Origin: Rhodocyclaceae bacterium UBA6160
GTDB lineage: Bacteria > Pseudomonadota > Gammaproteobacteria > Burkholderiales > Rhodocyclaceae
Direction of reading: 5' to 3'
Length of the DNA: 49,421 bases
Assembly (NCBI GenBank): GCA_002422995.1
Contig: DIUK01000096.1
Location: forward strand, 1-49,421
This document shows, piece after piece, positions 1 to 8,590 of the stretch. Every line of letters starts with the position of its first letter. Position 1 is the first letter of the stretch. The notes under the pieces were generated by a model. It worked only from the letters and a program-made list of their open reading frames with translations, did not search any database and was not told where the DNA came from. A program made the position numbers and the translations under genes.

Positions 1-393
1 CATCAGGCCAAGTTTTCCATGGGCACCGTGCTGGCGCTGGTGGCGCAGTTTGGCTTTGCCGGCCTGACCGAGTTTGACCAGCATTTCAAGGATGCGGCGA
101 CAGCGGATTTTTGCCGCCGCGTGAGCATGAAGCTCGACGAAGAAGTGGACACCGCTTATCCGGTACGCTGGATCGGCAAGGTCACCGTGACCACCACGGA
201 TGGCCGCACATTCCACGGGCGCGTGGATGAACCCAAGGGCGACCCGGGCAACACCTTGTCGCGTGCCGAGCTGGAAGATAAAGCGCGGCGGCTGGCGGCC
301 TTTGCTGGCGGGGCAAATGGAGATGAAATCGAGCGCTTGATTCAATTTGCCTGGTCGCTTACTGAGAAAGTTTGCCTGGGGCGTTTGCTATGA
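1..393 (+). CDS. MmgE/PrpD family protein, C-terminal part (partial at left edge)
   Basis: The reading frame is open from base 1, so the gene starts outside the window; only about 130 C-terminal residues are present. The text HQAKFSMGT followed by an AxxGxxxLTEF-like helix resembles the C-terminal domain of MmgE/PrpD proteins (2-methylcitrate dehydratase, cis-aconitate decarboxylase and relatives), which act on small tricarboxylic acids in the cytoplasm. The substrate cannot be told from this fragment. The stop codon TGA overlaps the ATG of the next gene (ATGA), so the two are translationally coupled, and the pairing with a CitE-like lyase suggests organic acid or CoA-ester catabolism. It has no visible link to the polysaccharide locus. 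Confidence 0.72.
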   Translation, partial: HQAKFSMGTVLALVAQFGFAGLTEFDQHFKDAATADFCRRVSMKLDEEVDTAYPVRWIGKVTVTTTDGRTFHGRVDEPKGDPGNTLSRAELEDKARRLAAFAGGANGDEIERLIQFAWSLTEKVCLGRLL

Positions 394-1250
394 CAAATAG
401 CACGCAATGCATTGATCTGCGTTCCTATTTATTCGTGCCCGGCAATCGGCCAGAGCGGTTTGCCAAGGCGCTGGACTCTGGTGCTGATGCAATCATCATT
501 GATCTGGAAGATGCCGTCGCCGCAGAAGAGAAAGCAGCTTCGCGCCGCCATATCGAAGCAGCGTTGGATCAAGGCCTTTTTAGAAGCAATGTGCCGTCGA
601 TTTATGTGCGCATTAATGCCGCAGATACTGAGTGGTTTATTGATGATTTAGCGCTGATAAAAGAAGCTCACATGCTTGGTGTGATGTTGCCAAAGGCTGA
701 GCACGCGGAGCAGGTAGCCCGCATTCATGAAATGACAGAAAAGCTTTGCTGCGTGATCCCTATCATTGAAACCGCGACAGGCTTGATCAATGCGCAAGCT
801 ATTGCCCAAGCCGATGGTGTGGAACGCTTAGCCTTCGGTTCGATTGATTTTCAGCTGGATCTGCAGTGCGATGGCAGCGAGACGGCTTTGCTGTATGCGC
901 GTTCGCAACTGGTGGTGGTCTCGCGCTGGGCAGGGCTGGCTGCACCGGTTGATGGCGTGACGGTCGCGCTGGATGATGCAGAACAGCTTACCCAGGATGC
1001 GCAACACGCCAAGTCGCTGGGTATGGGGGCTAAGCTGTGCATTCATCCACGCCAAGTAAGTATTGTTAATGCGATCTGGCAACCCACGCGCGATGAAATT
1101 ACCTGGGCAAAAAAAGTGATTTCGGCGTTAGCGCAGGTAGAAAGTGGTGGACAGTTGGGACAAAATGCGATGAAAGTAGACGGTATGATGATTGATCGGC
1201 CAGTTTTGTTAAAGGCTCAGCGCATACTGAATCAGCTGCGGATGGAATAG
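390..1250 (+). CDS. HpcH/HpaI aldolase / CitE-like CoA-ester lyase
   Basis: About 286 aa, the usual length for CitE-like lyases, which cleave short 3-hydroxy-acyl-CoA esters such as citramalyl-CoA or malyl-CoA using a divalent metal. The N-terminal LRSYLFVPGNRPERFAKAL and the DLEDAV metal-site motif that follows are typical, as is GAKLCIHPRQV near residue 220. The start is taken as ATG 390, which overlaps the previous stop codon; a TTG at 372 in the same frame would place six extra residues in front. The overlap with the MmgE/PrpD-type gene suggests a two-step acid degradation route. The exact substrate is not determined. Confidence 0.85.
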   Translation: MTNSTQCIDLRSYLFVPGNRPERFAKALDSGADAIIIDLEDAVAAEEKAASRRHIEAALDQGLFRSNVPSIYVRINAADTEWFIDDLALIKEAHMLGVMLPKAEHAEQVARIHEMTEKLCCVIPIIETATGLINAQAIAQADGVERLAFGSIDFQLDLQCDGSETALLYARSQLVVVSRWAGLAAPVDGVTVALDDAEQLTQDAQHAKSLGMGAKLCIHPRQVSIVNAIWQPTRDEITWAKKVISALAQVESGGQLGQNAMKVDGMMIDRPVLLKAQRILNQLRME

Positions 1251-1315
1251 ATGTTTGTTTAGAAAAAAGTTGGTTAATAAAGTAGGCTAACAATTAAAAC
1301 TTTGGGGGAGAAAAA

Positions 1316-2401
1316 ATGAAACTGAACAGTCAGCCATTGCTGGGGATCATTGCTAGTGTTCTCGTTGTAAGCGCTTCATTAGGGATTTCAGTGGCGCTGT
1401 CGCCAGATGCTGTTCTGACTTGGGTTAGCCTGATTTTGGTAGCGATGGTGCCCATGCAGATGGTGATTGGCCTGGCTTGGCACAGCCAGCAACCGGCGTT
1501 TATCGCCGCTTTGCCACAGCCAATACGCGGCTTGGCGTTTATTGCCTTGATGTCATTGGTCGGAGGCATTATCGCTTTCATTGGCAACAGCACGGTCGGG
1601 GGCGGTATGCTGCCACCGACACCGTTTGTGAATATGTTCATGATTTTTGCTGTGCCAATAACCATCTCACTGATTATTGTTTTTCAATGCTGGCCATTTT
1701 CATTGATCTTCAAAGGCAAGCCTGTGGCCATGGGTTTTGCCTTAGTTATCTCCGCCTATAGCCTGGCCTGGCTTGTGTATCAATGGCTTTTTAATTTCAG
1801 TTTCCTTGAGCACGCGCCTTTTTATCAAGCAGCGCTTGACCCCAAAGGTTTGTTTCTCGCCTGGTTGCCTTTAGCGGCTGGTTTGAGCTGCGTAGTGGGT
1901 GTTTTGTGTCTGGTCTTGCTGGACTTTTGGCCAGTGCAATTGATTGTTAATGTTTTACCCGCGATGGCCAAGCAACCTGGGTTTGGATTACTTTCAGCCG
2001 TTTTCGTTGCGGTGATTGCAAAGGGTTTGTGGTGGTTTTTTGACGTGCCACAGGGTATGGATGTCGTGACTTTTCTTGTTCAGGTCAATGTCGCCATGGT
2101 TTTTGGCGTATTCATTGTGCTGGTGATGTTCGAAGGCGCACGTTTTATTGCGTTGCCGCAACCCTTTCGCGGTTTGGTTTTGATTGCCGTTGCCGCTGGT
2201 TTGGCTTATGCATTGCACAGCTTGTACCGTATGGTCGCAATTCAGCAATTTGGCTTGCCGAGCGGTGCACCCACCTATGCGTTAGAACTTTGGCTTGCAA
2301 CGAGCATGCTGGCGATTACTTTCCCGCTGATGGTTGCATTTGCAAGTTTCTTTGATTTTTGGCCATTGCGCGCCAATGTTGCAAGTCAAGGCAAGAATTG
2401 A
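1316..2401 (+). CDS. unrecognised multi-pass membrane protein with internal duplication
   Basis: A 361-aa protein that is almost wholly hydrophobic, with roughly ten membrane segments; I do not recognise the family. It shows an internal repeat: ALPQPIRGL at residues 65-73 is matched by ALPQPFRGL at 279-287. Each copy is followed by membrane helices and a C/FWP motif (WP at 126-127, 205-206 and 349-350), so it looks like a duplicated or triplicated module. A strong Shine-Dalgarno GGGGGAG sits about 6 bases before ATG 1316. It stands alone, 65 bases after the lyase gene and 169 bases before the exopolysaccharide operon. A transport function is plausible only from the topology. Confidence 0.6.
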   Translation: MKLNSQPLLGIIASVLVVSASLGISVALSPDAVLTWVSLILVAMVPMQMVIGLAWHSQQPAFIAALPQPIRGLAFIALMSLVGGIIAFIGNSTVGGGMLPPTPFVNMFMIFAVPITISLIIVFQCWPFSLIFKGKPVAMGFALVISAYSLAWLVYQWLFNFSFLEHAPFYQAALDPKGLFLAWLPLAAGLSCVVGVLCLVLLDFWPVQLIVNVLPAMAKQPGFGLLSAVFVAVIAKGLWWFFDVPQGMDVVTFLVQVNVAMVFGVFIVLVMFEGARFIALPQPFRGLVLIAVAAGLAYALHSLYRMVAIQQFGLPSGAPTYALELWLATSMLAITFPLMVAFASFFDFWPLRANVASQGKN

Positions 2402-2509
2402 TCTGAAGCATTTTGTTGCCACTGCTTTAAGTTGGCGCTTTTGAAAGTGGTAAATCAATAAAAACAGGTAGTTTACAGGCCCGTATCGTCGCGTGATTAT
2501 GGCGATTCG

Positions 2510-2518
2510 TGCTATGCT
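2510..2518 (+). promoter_or_regulatory. possible extended -10 promoter of the XrtA operon
   Basis: In the 169-base gap before the export gene lies TGCTATGCT, an extended -10 element (TGnTATnnT), about 53 bases before ATG 2571. No good -35 hexamer is seen 16-18 bases upstream, which is tolerated for extended -10 promoters. No sigma-54 -24/-12 pair was found here. This is the only sizeable gap before the plus-strand operon, so a promoter is expected, but the exact site is a guess. Confidence 0.35.
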
Positions 2519-2570
2519 AACTGCTTAATTTGGTCTAAATTTTGATTTCTTGGTCTTTAGGGGATGGATA

Positions 2571-3215
2571 ATGCTAAAAGAAAACATGGCGTTCGGTTTG
2601 GGGGCGCGTTACTTGTGTAATTTATTGAAAGTGCTAGCTATTGCATCAATACTTAGCGGGTGCGCAATGAATGGCGAGTTTGCACCTGCGCCTGCAACAG
2701 CTGCAAATAGTGAGTACAACTATCACATTGGCCCAGGCGATACGGTAAATATTGTCGTTTGGCGCAATCCTGAACTGTCGATGTCAGTTCCTGTGCGCCC
2801 GGATGGGAAGCTTGCTTCGCCACTGATTGAAGACTTGCCTGCCTTGGGTAAAGACCCTACTACCCTGGCTCGTGATATTGAAAAAGCACTGGCTAAGTTT
2901 ATTCGCGATCCCGTGGTGACAGTGATTGTTACTCAGTTTGTTGGTCCTTATAGCGAGCAAATACGCGTAGTAGGGGAGGCGGCTAAACCACAAGTTCTGC
3001 CTTACAAGCAAAAAATGACGCTCTTGGATGTCATGATTGCTGTGGGCGGTGTGACAGATTTTGCTGATGGCAATGGGGCGACGATTTTACGATCCGCTGA
3101 AGGTAACAAGCAGTACAGTGTGCGCCTTAAGGACCTGATAAAGCGTGGAGACATTTCTGCCAACGTTGAGATGAAACCAGGCGATGTTTTGATTGTTCCT
3201 CGCAGCTGGTTCTAA
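2571..3215 (+). CDS. XrtA-associated polysaccharide export lipoprotein (Wza/EpsE-like)
   Basis: About 214 aa with an N-terminal lipoprotein signal ending in the lipobox LSGC, then a Poly_export domain (YHIGPGDTVNIVVWRNPELS) and one SLBB-like domain (IRVVGEAAKPQVLPY to the C-terminal GDVLIVPRSWF). It is shorter than Wza and matches the compact PEP-CTERM/XrtA export family, which forms the outer-membrane or periplasmic channel part of a Wzx/Wzy-type exporter. The start is ATG 2571, preceded by AGGGGAT at SD distance; an in-frame TTG at 2550 would add seven residues with no SD support. It is the first gene of the operon, as in most XrtA clusters. Confidence 0.92.
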   Translation: MLKENMAFGLGARYLCNLLKVLAIASILSGCAMNGEFAPAPATAANSEYNYHIGPGDTVNIVVWRNPELSMSVPVRPDGKLASPLIEDLPALGKDPTTLARDIEKALAKFIRDPVVTVIVTQFVGPYSEQIRVVGEAAKPQVLPYKQKMTLLDVMIAVGGVTDFADGNGATILRSAEGNKQYSVRLKDLIKRGDISANVEMKPGDVLIVPRSWF

Positions 3216-3278
3216 TTCGGCACAAAGGACTTTTGAATAGATGAGGTAGTTCGGCAAATACACCTTGCCTTACGGGGT

Positions 3279-4778
3279 ATGTGGTTGCACCGTTGGCTTG
3301 GTGTGGCTGTAGCATGGGTCGTCGGTATCGTCGCTGGCCTGGCTATTTTTATGACACCAGATAAATATGGCGCCTCTGCACGTATTTATGTGGATACTGA
3401 TTCTGTGTTGAGGCCGCTTTTGGCTGGCTTGGTTGTGCAGGGGAATACTGAGCAAAAAATTGCCATATTAAGCAGGACGTTGATCAGTCGTCCGAATGTA
3501 GAGAAGCTTGTTCGAATGGCTGATTTGGATTTAGGATTGAAGTCTCCTAAGGAAAAAGAAGCGTTGATAGACCATGTGATTGATACCGTGAAAATCAAAA
3601 GCATCGGGCGTGATAATCTTTATTTAATCGAGTATCAAGATGCTGTTCCCGAAACGGCGCGTAAAGTGGTTAGTTCCTTGACTACCATATTTGTTGAATC
3701 AGGCTTAGGCGGAAATCAGAACGACTCGGATTCAGCGCGCAAGTTTATTGAAGATCAAATCAAGGTGTATCAAAAAAAGCTCGAAGAAGCCGAGAGTCGC
3801 CTGAAGCAATTTAGGCTTGAAAACCTTGAGGCTCAACTAGATAGTGAAAAAGATGGTGGCGGTCGGCTAAATGATTTAAATGCGCAATTGAACCAGGCAC
3901 GGCTTGAATTGCGCGAAGCTGAAAATGCGAAGGCGTCCTTGAGGCGGCAAATTCTTGGTTCAGGCGAGTCAAGTGGGGAGGGGATTATTGCTGTACCGGA
4001 GATTGATAACCGGATTGATGCAATGAAGCAGGGTTTGGATGTTTTACTGCAAAGGTTTACTGACGATCATCCTGATGTGAGGGGTGCTCGGCGTGTCATT
4101 AAAGAGCTTGAGGAGCAAAAGCGTCGAGAAATAGAGTCAAGAAGGAAGCAGGCAGCAGGGAATGCTTCCTCTTTAGTGAATAGTGATTCGGTTTCGCCGC
4201 AGCTTAAGGCGGCTTTGGTTGCAGTGGAATCTCAAATTGCATCTCTCAGGGCGCGTGTTGCTGAATATGAATCGCGATACGCTAGGACTGTCGGCAGCGT
4301 TAAGCGTTTGCCGGAAATAGAAAGTCAGTATGCGCAGTTGAATCGTGACTACGGAACGATCAAGAAAAATTATGATGACCTTGTCCAGCGGCGTGAGTCT
4401 GTGGCCATTTCTGAGGGGATGTCAACGGTATCGAGTGTGGCTGAATTTAGGTTGATTGATCCGCCAAGGGTATCACCGAGGCCGGTTGCGCCAAATCGGT
4501 CTGTCCTTTTGCCCTTAGCGTTTTTGGCGGCTTTGGTGGCAGGGTTCTTAACGAGTTTTCTGGCTTATCAGGTACGCCCCACATTTTCTGATGCTAGAAC
4601 TTTGCGTGAGATCACTGGTTTGCCTCTATTGGGTTCTGTGTCAAGCTTCCCATCAATGACTGAAAAACTGAAAGCGCGAAAAGAGAAGGTAAGACTCTAT
4701 GGGGGTGTAGGCTCTCTCGCGCTGGTCTATATAGTTGCTATCCTTATGTCATTAATCATGGTTTCGCGGGCGGTCTGA
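3279..4778 (+). CDS. XrtA-associated chain-length determinant protein (Wzz/EpsF-like)
   Basis: About 500 aa inner-membrane polysaccharide co-polymerase. It has a membrane segment near the N-terminus, the family stretch ASARIYVDTDSVLRPLL, a long periplasmic coiled coil (roughly residues 150-370) and a C-terminal membrane pair. It sets polymer length together with the following kinase. The first canonical start is ATG 3279, but homology and the ribosome site argue that translation begins earlier. In-frame codons from 3237 read I-D-E-V-V-R-Q-I and then lead into RGMW, as family members do after their initial Met. AAAGGA at 3224-3229 lies 7 bases before 3237, whereas 3279 has only GGGG one base away. 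The natural start may therefore be the AUA codon at 3237. A TGA at 3234 closes the frame above it. Confidence 0.9.
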   Translation: MWLHRWLGVAVAWVVGIVAGLAIFMTPDKYGASARIYVDTDSVLRPLLAGLVVQGNTEQKIAILSRTLISRPNVEKLVRMADLDLGLKSPKEKEALIDHVIDTVKIKSIGRDNLYLIEYQDAVPETARKVVSSLTTIFVESGLGGNQNDSDSARKFIEDQIKVYQKKLEEAESRLKQFRLENLEAQLDSEKDGGGRLNDLNAQLNQARLELREAENAKASLRRQILGSGESSGEGIIAVPEIDNRIDAMKQGLDVLLQRFTDDHPDVRGARRVIKELEEQKRREIESRRKQAAGNASSLVNSDSVSPQLKAALVAVESQIASLRARVAEYESRYARTVGSVKRLPEIESQYAQLNRDYGTIKKNYDDLVQRRESVAISEGMSTVSSVAEFRLIDPPRVSPRPVAPNRSVLLPLAFLAALVAGFLTSFLAYQVRPTFSDARTLREITGLPLLGSVSSFPSMTEKLKARKEKVRLYGGVGSLALVYIVAILMSLIMVSRAV

Positions 4779-4779
4779 T

Positions 4780-5763
4780 ATGGATATTATTGAACAGGCG
4801 GCCAAGCGACTGGCGGAGCTGCGAAATTCAGGCGTTGAAACGCCTTCTGGATCTTTTGATGAGCGGATTGATCAGCCATTAGATAAGATTGATCAACCAC
4901 ATGCGGTAGATCCCAGTGCTTCAGATACCGAAAAAGTTGAGGCTGCTACTGTTAAGTCGACCCCAGAGCGTGATATTGCAAGGCGAGTTGATGTTGAGTT
5001 GGATATGGTTTCGCTTGCAAGCCGTGGAATCATTACGCCTGAATCCGCACGCTCACAATTGGGTGCTGAGTTGCGTATTCTCAAACGTCCTTTGTTGCGC
5101 AATGTCTTAGGAAAAAATGCGTCCAGGATCAAAGATGCAAATTTGATTATGGTTACGAGCGCCGTGCCAGGGGAGGGAAAGTCTTATTTGGCTGCAAACT
5201 TGGCAATGAGTATCGCCATGGAGCTGGATCATACCGTTTTGCTTGTTGATGCCGACGTTGAGAGACCTTCCTTACCCAAGGTGTTTGGGTTTGATCATGG
5301 AAAAGGTTTGCTTGATGTGCTGCTTGATTCACAGTTGGATTTAAGCCAAGTGATGCTCAAAACTAGTGTTAATGGGCTTTCTGTGCTGCGTGCTGGTACG
5401 CCTCATCCCCGCGCAACGGAATTGTTAGCAAGCAGTGCAATGAATAAGCTGCTCTCCGAAATGGTTCAGCGCTATCCAGACCGAATTATTATTTTTGACT
5501 CCCCGCCGTTGTTGGTAACGACAGAGGCTAGGGTGCTTGCGGGACATATGGGGCAAGTTTTGCTTGTTGTTAAGGCTGATAGTACTAGCTATGCCGAAGT
5601 CAAGCATGCCGTAGCGGCACTTGAGGTATGTCCTGTCAAAATGGTTGTGTTAAATCAAACCGCTGGACATTTTGATGGTCATGGTTACGGGTATGGTTAT
5701 GGTTATGGTCAAGAGCCGCAAGCAGAAGATAAGGATAGGTATCAAGAAGGGCTTCAAGGATGA
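4780..5763 (+). CDS. XrtA-associated tyrosine autokinase (BY-kinase / CpsD-like)
   Basis: A 327-aa cytoplasmic P-loop kinase that pairs with the chain-length protein to control polymer export by autophosphorylation. Walker A is GEGKS (residues 131-135), Walker A' is LLVDAD (154-159) and Walker B is IIIFDSPP (236-243). The C-terminal tyrosine cluster is a (GY)n run with Tyr303, 305, 307 and 309, the likely phospho-acceptors. The N-terminal 90 residues are a variable linker. ATG 4780 follows the previous stop by one base. The tyrosine phosphatase at 43501 is the expected counter-enzyme. Confidence 0.92.
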   Translation: MDIIEQAAKRLAELRNSGVETPSGSFDERIDQPLDKIDQPHAVDPSASDTEKVEAATVKSTPERDIARRVDVELDMVSLASRGIITPESARSQLGAELRILKRPLLRNVLGKNASRIKDANLIMVTSAVPGEGKSYLAANLAMSIAMELDHTVLLVDADVERPSLPKVFGFDHGKGLLDVLLDSQLDLSQVMLKTSVNGLSVLRAGTPHPRATELLASSAMNKLLSEMVQRYPDRIIIFDSPPLLVTTEARVLAGHMGQVLLVVKADSTSYAEVKHAVAALEVCPVKMVVLNQTAGHFDGHGYGYGYGYGQEPQAEDKDRYQEGLQG

Positions 5764-7415
5764 TGCTCGTTAGGGATAACCATTTATCTTTTTGTCAGAA
5801 GTGTTGTCTATTCGTGTTCTTATCAGATTTTAGGCAACGCATAGCCAATAGCGCTCTGAGCGTAACGTGCAAGGTTTTTTTTGCCTCGTTTTGCATGGTT
5901 GGTTTTGCACAAGCGCAGGAAGCAGAATCTTCTGGCGGAACTAGCGCTATGGCTGCGTCCAATGGTCCTGCATGGCAGATTATTCCGTCGGTTTCCTCTG
6001 ACTTTACCTATACGGACAACGTCGCTTTAGTGAAAAATAACAAACAGAGCGACTTTGTAACCAGATTGAGCCCAGGGATAGAGATTCATGGAAAGGGTGG
6101 ACGCGTCAAAGGTAATTTGAAATACCAGTGGCAACAATATTTTTATGCAAAAGACAGTGACAGAAATGGTCAGCAGCGTGCCCTTAATGCCGATGGACAG
6201 GTCGAGCTTATTGATCAGTGGTTATATTTAGATGGTAGGGGTTCAATCTCGCAGCAGGCTATTTCAGCCTTTGGAACCCAAAGCGCAAATAACGACTCTG
6301 TCAATGTCAATCGGACAGAAACCTCAACGTATCAATGGTCTCCTTATATTCAAGGGCGATTGGCTGGTTTTGCGGATTATCTTTTACGCTATACCGGATC
6401 GAAGACAAAGTCAGGTGAAGGCGAGCTATCCGTAGGTTCAGGTACAACGTCTGAATCTTGGAGCGGTCGTTTGTCAGGTGATACTGGCATAGCGAAACTT
6501 GGCTGGTCGTTTGATGCTCAACAGCAAAAAAATTCCCGTGAAACCTCACGTGATACCCAATCTAAACGCTTTACGGGTTCGCTGGAATTTCGAATCACGC
6601 CCCAGTTACGCCTGCGTGCTACAGTCGGTCGAGAGTCAGATGACTACAGTGCGGTGCAAGAAACATGGCGGTCAGTTAGGGGCTTTGGCGGAGACTGGGC
6701 GCCGACAGAGCGTACGTCGGTTACTTTAAACAAGGAAAGGCGTTCCTTCGGTGATAGCTATAACGCAGATTTCACCCATCGCACTGCACTGACTGCATGG
6801 AAGCTTTCACAAAGCAAAAATATAAATACGCCCAGTGATCAGCTGATAAATACCGCTTTGGGGTCAGCATTTGATTTGTTGAATTTGCAGCTGACAAGCG
6901 CTTTCCCTGACCCCATCGAACGAGCTCAACAAGCAAGTTTGGCCTTGATGCGAGCAGGTATACCTGCCAATGCGCAGGCTTTTGGTACGATTGTTACTTC
7001 AAGAGTTTACCTGGCGCGTCGTCGTGAAGCATCATTTATGATCACTGGTGCTAGAAATACAGTAACGTTTGCTTATGACAAGAGTGATAACCAACAAATC
7101 GGTAACAGCGGTACTTTTGGTGATGACTTTGATTTAAGTTCAAATATCCGCCAGTCTGGCTTCACGGCAAGTTGGGCACATAAGCTTACGCCAGATAGTG
7201 CGGTTACTCTTAATGGTCGCCGTTCCCGAAATAAAGGAGATACAGCAAATTTAGATACTCAGTTGAGCTCATTGTCGCTTTTATTAACCACCCGGCTCGG
7301 GGCAAAGACGTCGGCAACCGTTGGTGTCAGGCGGACGAGCTCTGATTCAGATAGCCCGACAGCAAATAGTTATGACGAGCAGGCTGTAACTGGGTCTCTG
7401 TCCATGACCTTTTAA
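5760..7415 (+). CDS. XrtA-associated outer-membrane beta-barrel protein (TIGR03016-like)
   Basis: A 551-aa protein with a hydrophobic secretion signal ending near AQAQ (about residue 53), then a long stretch of alternating short beta strands rich in aromatic residues, Ser, Thr and Asn, and a C-terminal phenylalanine (SLSMTF) typical of BAM-inserted barrels. It matches the XrtA-associated outer-membrane family often placed after the kinase gene and probably serves as the outer-membrane secretion pore. ATG 5760 overlaps the kinase stop; the leader before the hydrophobic core is long (about 35 residues), so a later start is possible, though no good SD-supported one is seen. Confidence 0.83.
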   Translation: MMLVRDNHLSFCQKCCLFVFLSDFRQRIANSALSVTCKVFFASFCMVGFAQAQEAESSGGTSAMAASNGPAWQIIPSVSSDFTYTDNVALVKNNKQSDFVTRLSPGIEIHGKGGRVKGNLKYQWQQYFYAKDSDRNGQQRALNADGQVELIDQWLYLDGRGSISQQAISAFGTQSANNDSVNVNRTETSTYQWSPYIQGRLAGFADYLLRYTGSKTKSGEGELSVGSGTTSESWSGRLSGDTGIAKLGWSFDAQQQKNSRETSRDTQSKRFTGSLEFRITPQLRLRATVGRESDDYSAVQETWRSVRGFGGDWAPTERTSVTLNKERRSFGDSYNADFTHRTALTAWKLSQSKNINTPSDQLINTALGSAFDLLNLQLTSAFPDPIERAQQASLALMRAGIPANAQAFGTIVTSRVYLARRREASFMITGARNTVTFAYDKSDNQQIGNSGTFGDDFDLSSNIRQSGFTASWAHKLTPDSAVTLNGRRSRNKGDTANLDTQLSSLSLLLTTRLGAKTSATVGVRRTSSDSDSPTANSYDEQAVTGSLSMTF

Positions 7416-7429
7416 GGCGTCATTCAATT

Positions 7430-8590
7430 ATGTATGAAGCCTACTATGGGCTGAAGATAAAGCCTTTTCAGCTTAATCCGGACCCCACATTTTATTTTGA
7501 CAGTACGCAACACCGACGAGCGAAGGCTTATCTGGAATATGGGATCCATCAAAATGAAGGATTCATTGTTGTTACAGGTGAAATTGGCGCTGGTAAAACA
7601 ACGATAGTTCGTGGTTTGTTGGCCGCACTTGATCAAAATAAAGTGATTGCAGCCCAGTTGGTGAGTACCCAGCTGGACGCAGATGACATGTTGCGCATGG
7701 TGGCGGCAGCTTTTGGTATAAGAAGTAACAGCCATGCAAAAGCCGATATGTTGTTAGCGCTAGAGGCTTTTTTGGTTGATACCGCTCGCCAGGGAAAGCG
7801 TTGCTTATTAGTAGTAGATGAAGCGCAGAATCTAACGCAGCGTGCTGTTGAAGAGTTGCGGATGTTGTCCAATTTTCAATTTGAATCACATGCGCTTTTA
7901 CAAAGCTTTTTGGTAGGTCAGCCCGAGTTTCGCGCAATATTGCTTAGCCCGCAAATGGAACAATTACGGCAGCGTGTTATCGCAGCGTGTCATATAGGGC
8001 CGCTAAATGTCAGTGAAACGCAGGAATATATTCAGCATCGGCTCAAGTGTGCAGGGTCGACGGGTGATCCCCAGTTTGATGATGCAGCCTATGGTGCTGT
8101 ACATCGCGCTAGCGCAGGGATTCCACGGCGTATCAATGCAATCTGCGATCGCTTGTTATTGGCGGGATTTTTAACAGATAAAAAAGTCTTCAACAAAGAA
8201 GATGTTGATGAAATTGCCGCAGAAATTACTGACAGTGCTTTTATGCCCGGCGCGACCACTGCAGCCAACAGCGTAAATGCTGGAGTACTTAATGCGCCGA
8301 GTGCTTTTGCTGAAGACTTTTCTGCGGTTGATTTTGGAGAGTTGGCAATAGATGCATCGGTGGCAGCAGAGACCGATCGAATGCTAAATGACATGAACAA
8401 GCGTCGGGTTGTTGACCGTTTGGTTCGCTTGGAGCGGAGTTTGCTACGGTTAGAACAAAGTAATTCACTTATTTTGCGCACCCTCCAAAAGTTGATTGAG
8501 AAAATCCGGATTGGTAATGGTCATAGTGGCAGTGCAAGCCGCGATAAAGGCAGCGAAAAGTCGCATGTGGAAAGTGATGGGGAATCATGA
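7430..8590 (+). CDS. XrtA-associated ATPase (ExeA/GspA-like, TIGR03015-like)
   Basis: A 386-aa AAA+-type ATPase. The N-terminal YYGLKIKPFQLNPDP is the hallmark of the ExeA-like family, Walker A is GEIGAGKTT (residues 50-58), and Walker B is LLVVDEAQ (Asp130, Glu131). A helical region with predicted coiled coil forms the C-terminus (about 330-370). In XrtA clusters this gene stands between the outer-membrane barrel and the DUF3473 deacetylase, exactly as here. Its role is presumed to be energising assembly or secretion; the mechanism is not known. There is a 14-base gap to the previous gene and a 4-base overlap with the next. Confidence 0.9.
   Translation: MYEAYYGLKIKPFQLNPDPTFYFDSTQHRRAKAYLEYGIHQNEGFIVVTGEIGAGKTTIVRGLLAALDQNKVIAAQLVSTQLDADDMLRMVAAAFGIRSNSHAKADMLLALEAFLVDTARQGKRCLLVVDEAQNLTQRAVEELRMLSNFQFESHALLQSFLVGQPEFRAILLSPQMEQLRQRVIAACHIGPLNVSETQEYIQHRLKCAGSTGDPQFDDAAYGAVHRASAGIPRRINAICDRLLLAGFLTDKKVFNKEDVDEIAAEITDSAFMPGATTAANSVNAGVLNAPSAFAEDFSAVDFGELAIDASVAAETDRMLNDMNKRRVVDRLVRLERSLLRLEQSNSLILRTLQKLIEKIRIGNGHSGSASRDKGSEKSHVESDGES

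Noticed and set aside
2501..2515. Possible sigma-54 promoter TGGCGATTCGTGCT before the export gene
   Set aside because: The GG-to-GC distance is two bases too short for a -24/-12 element.
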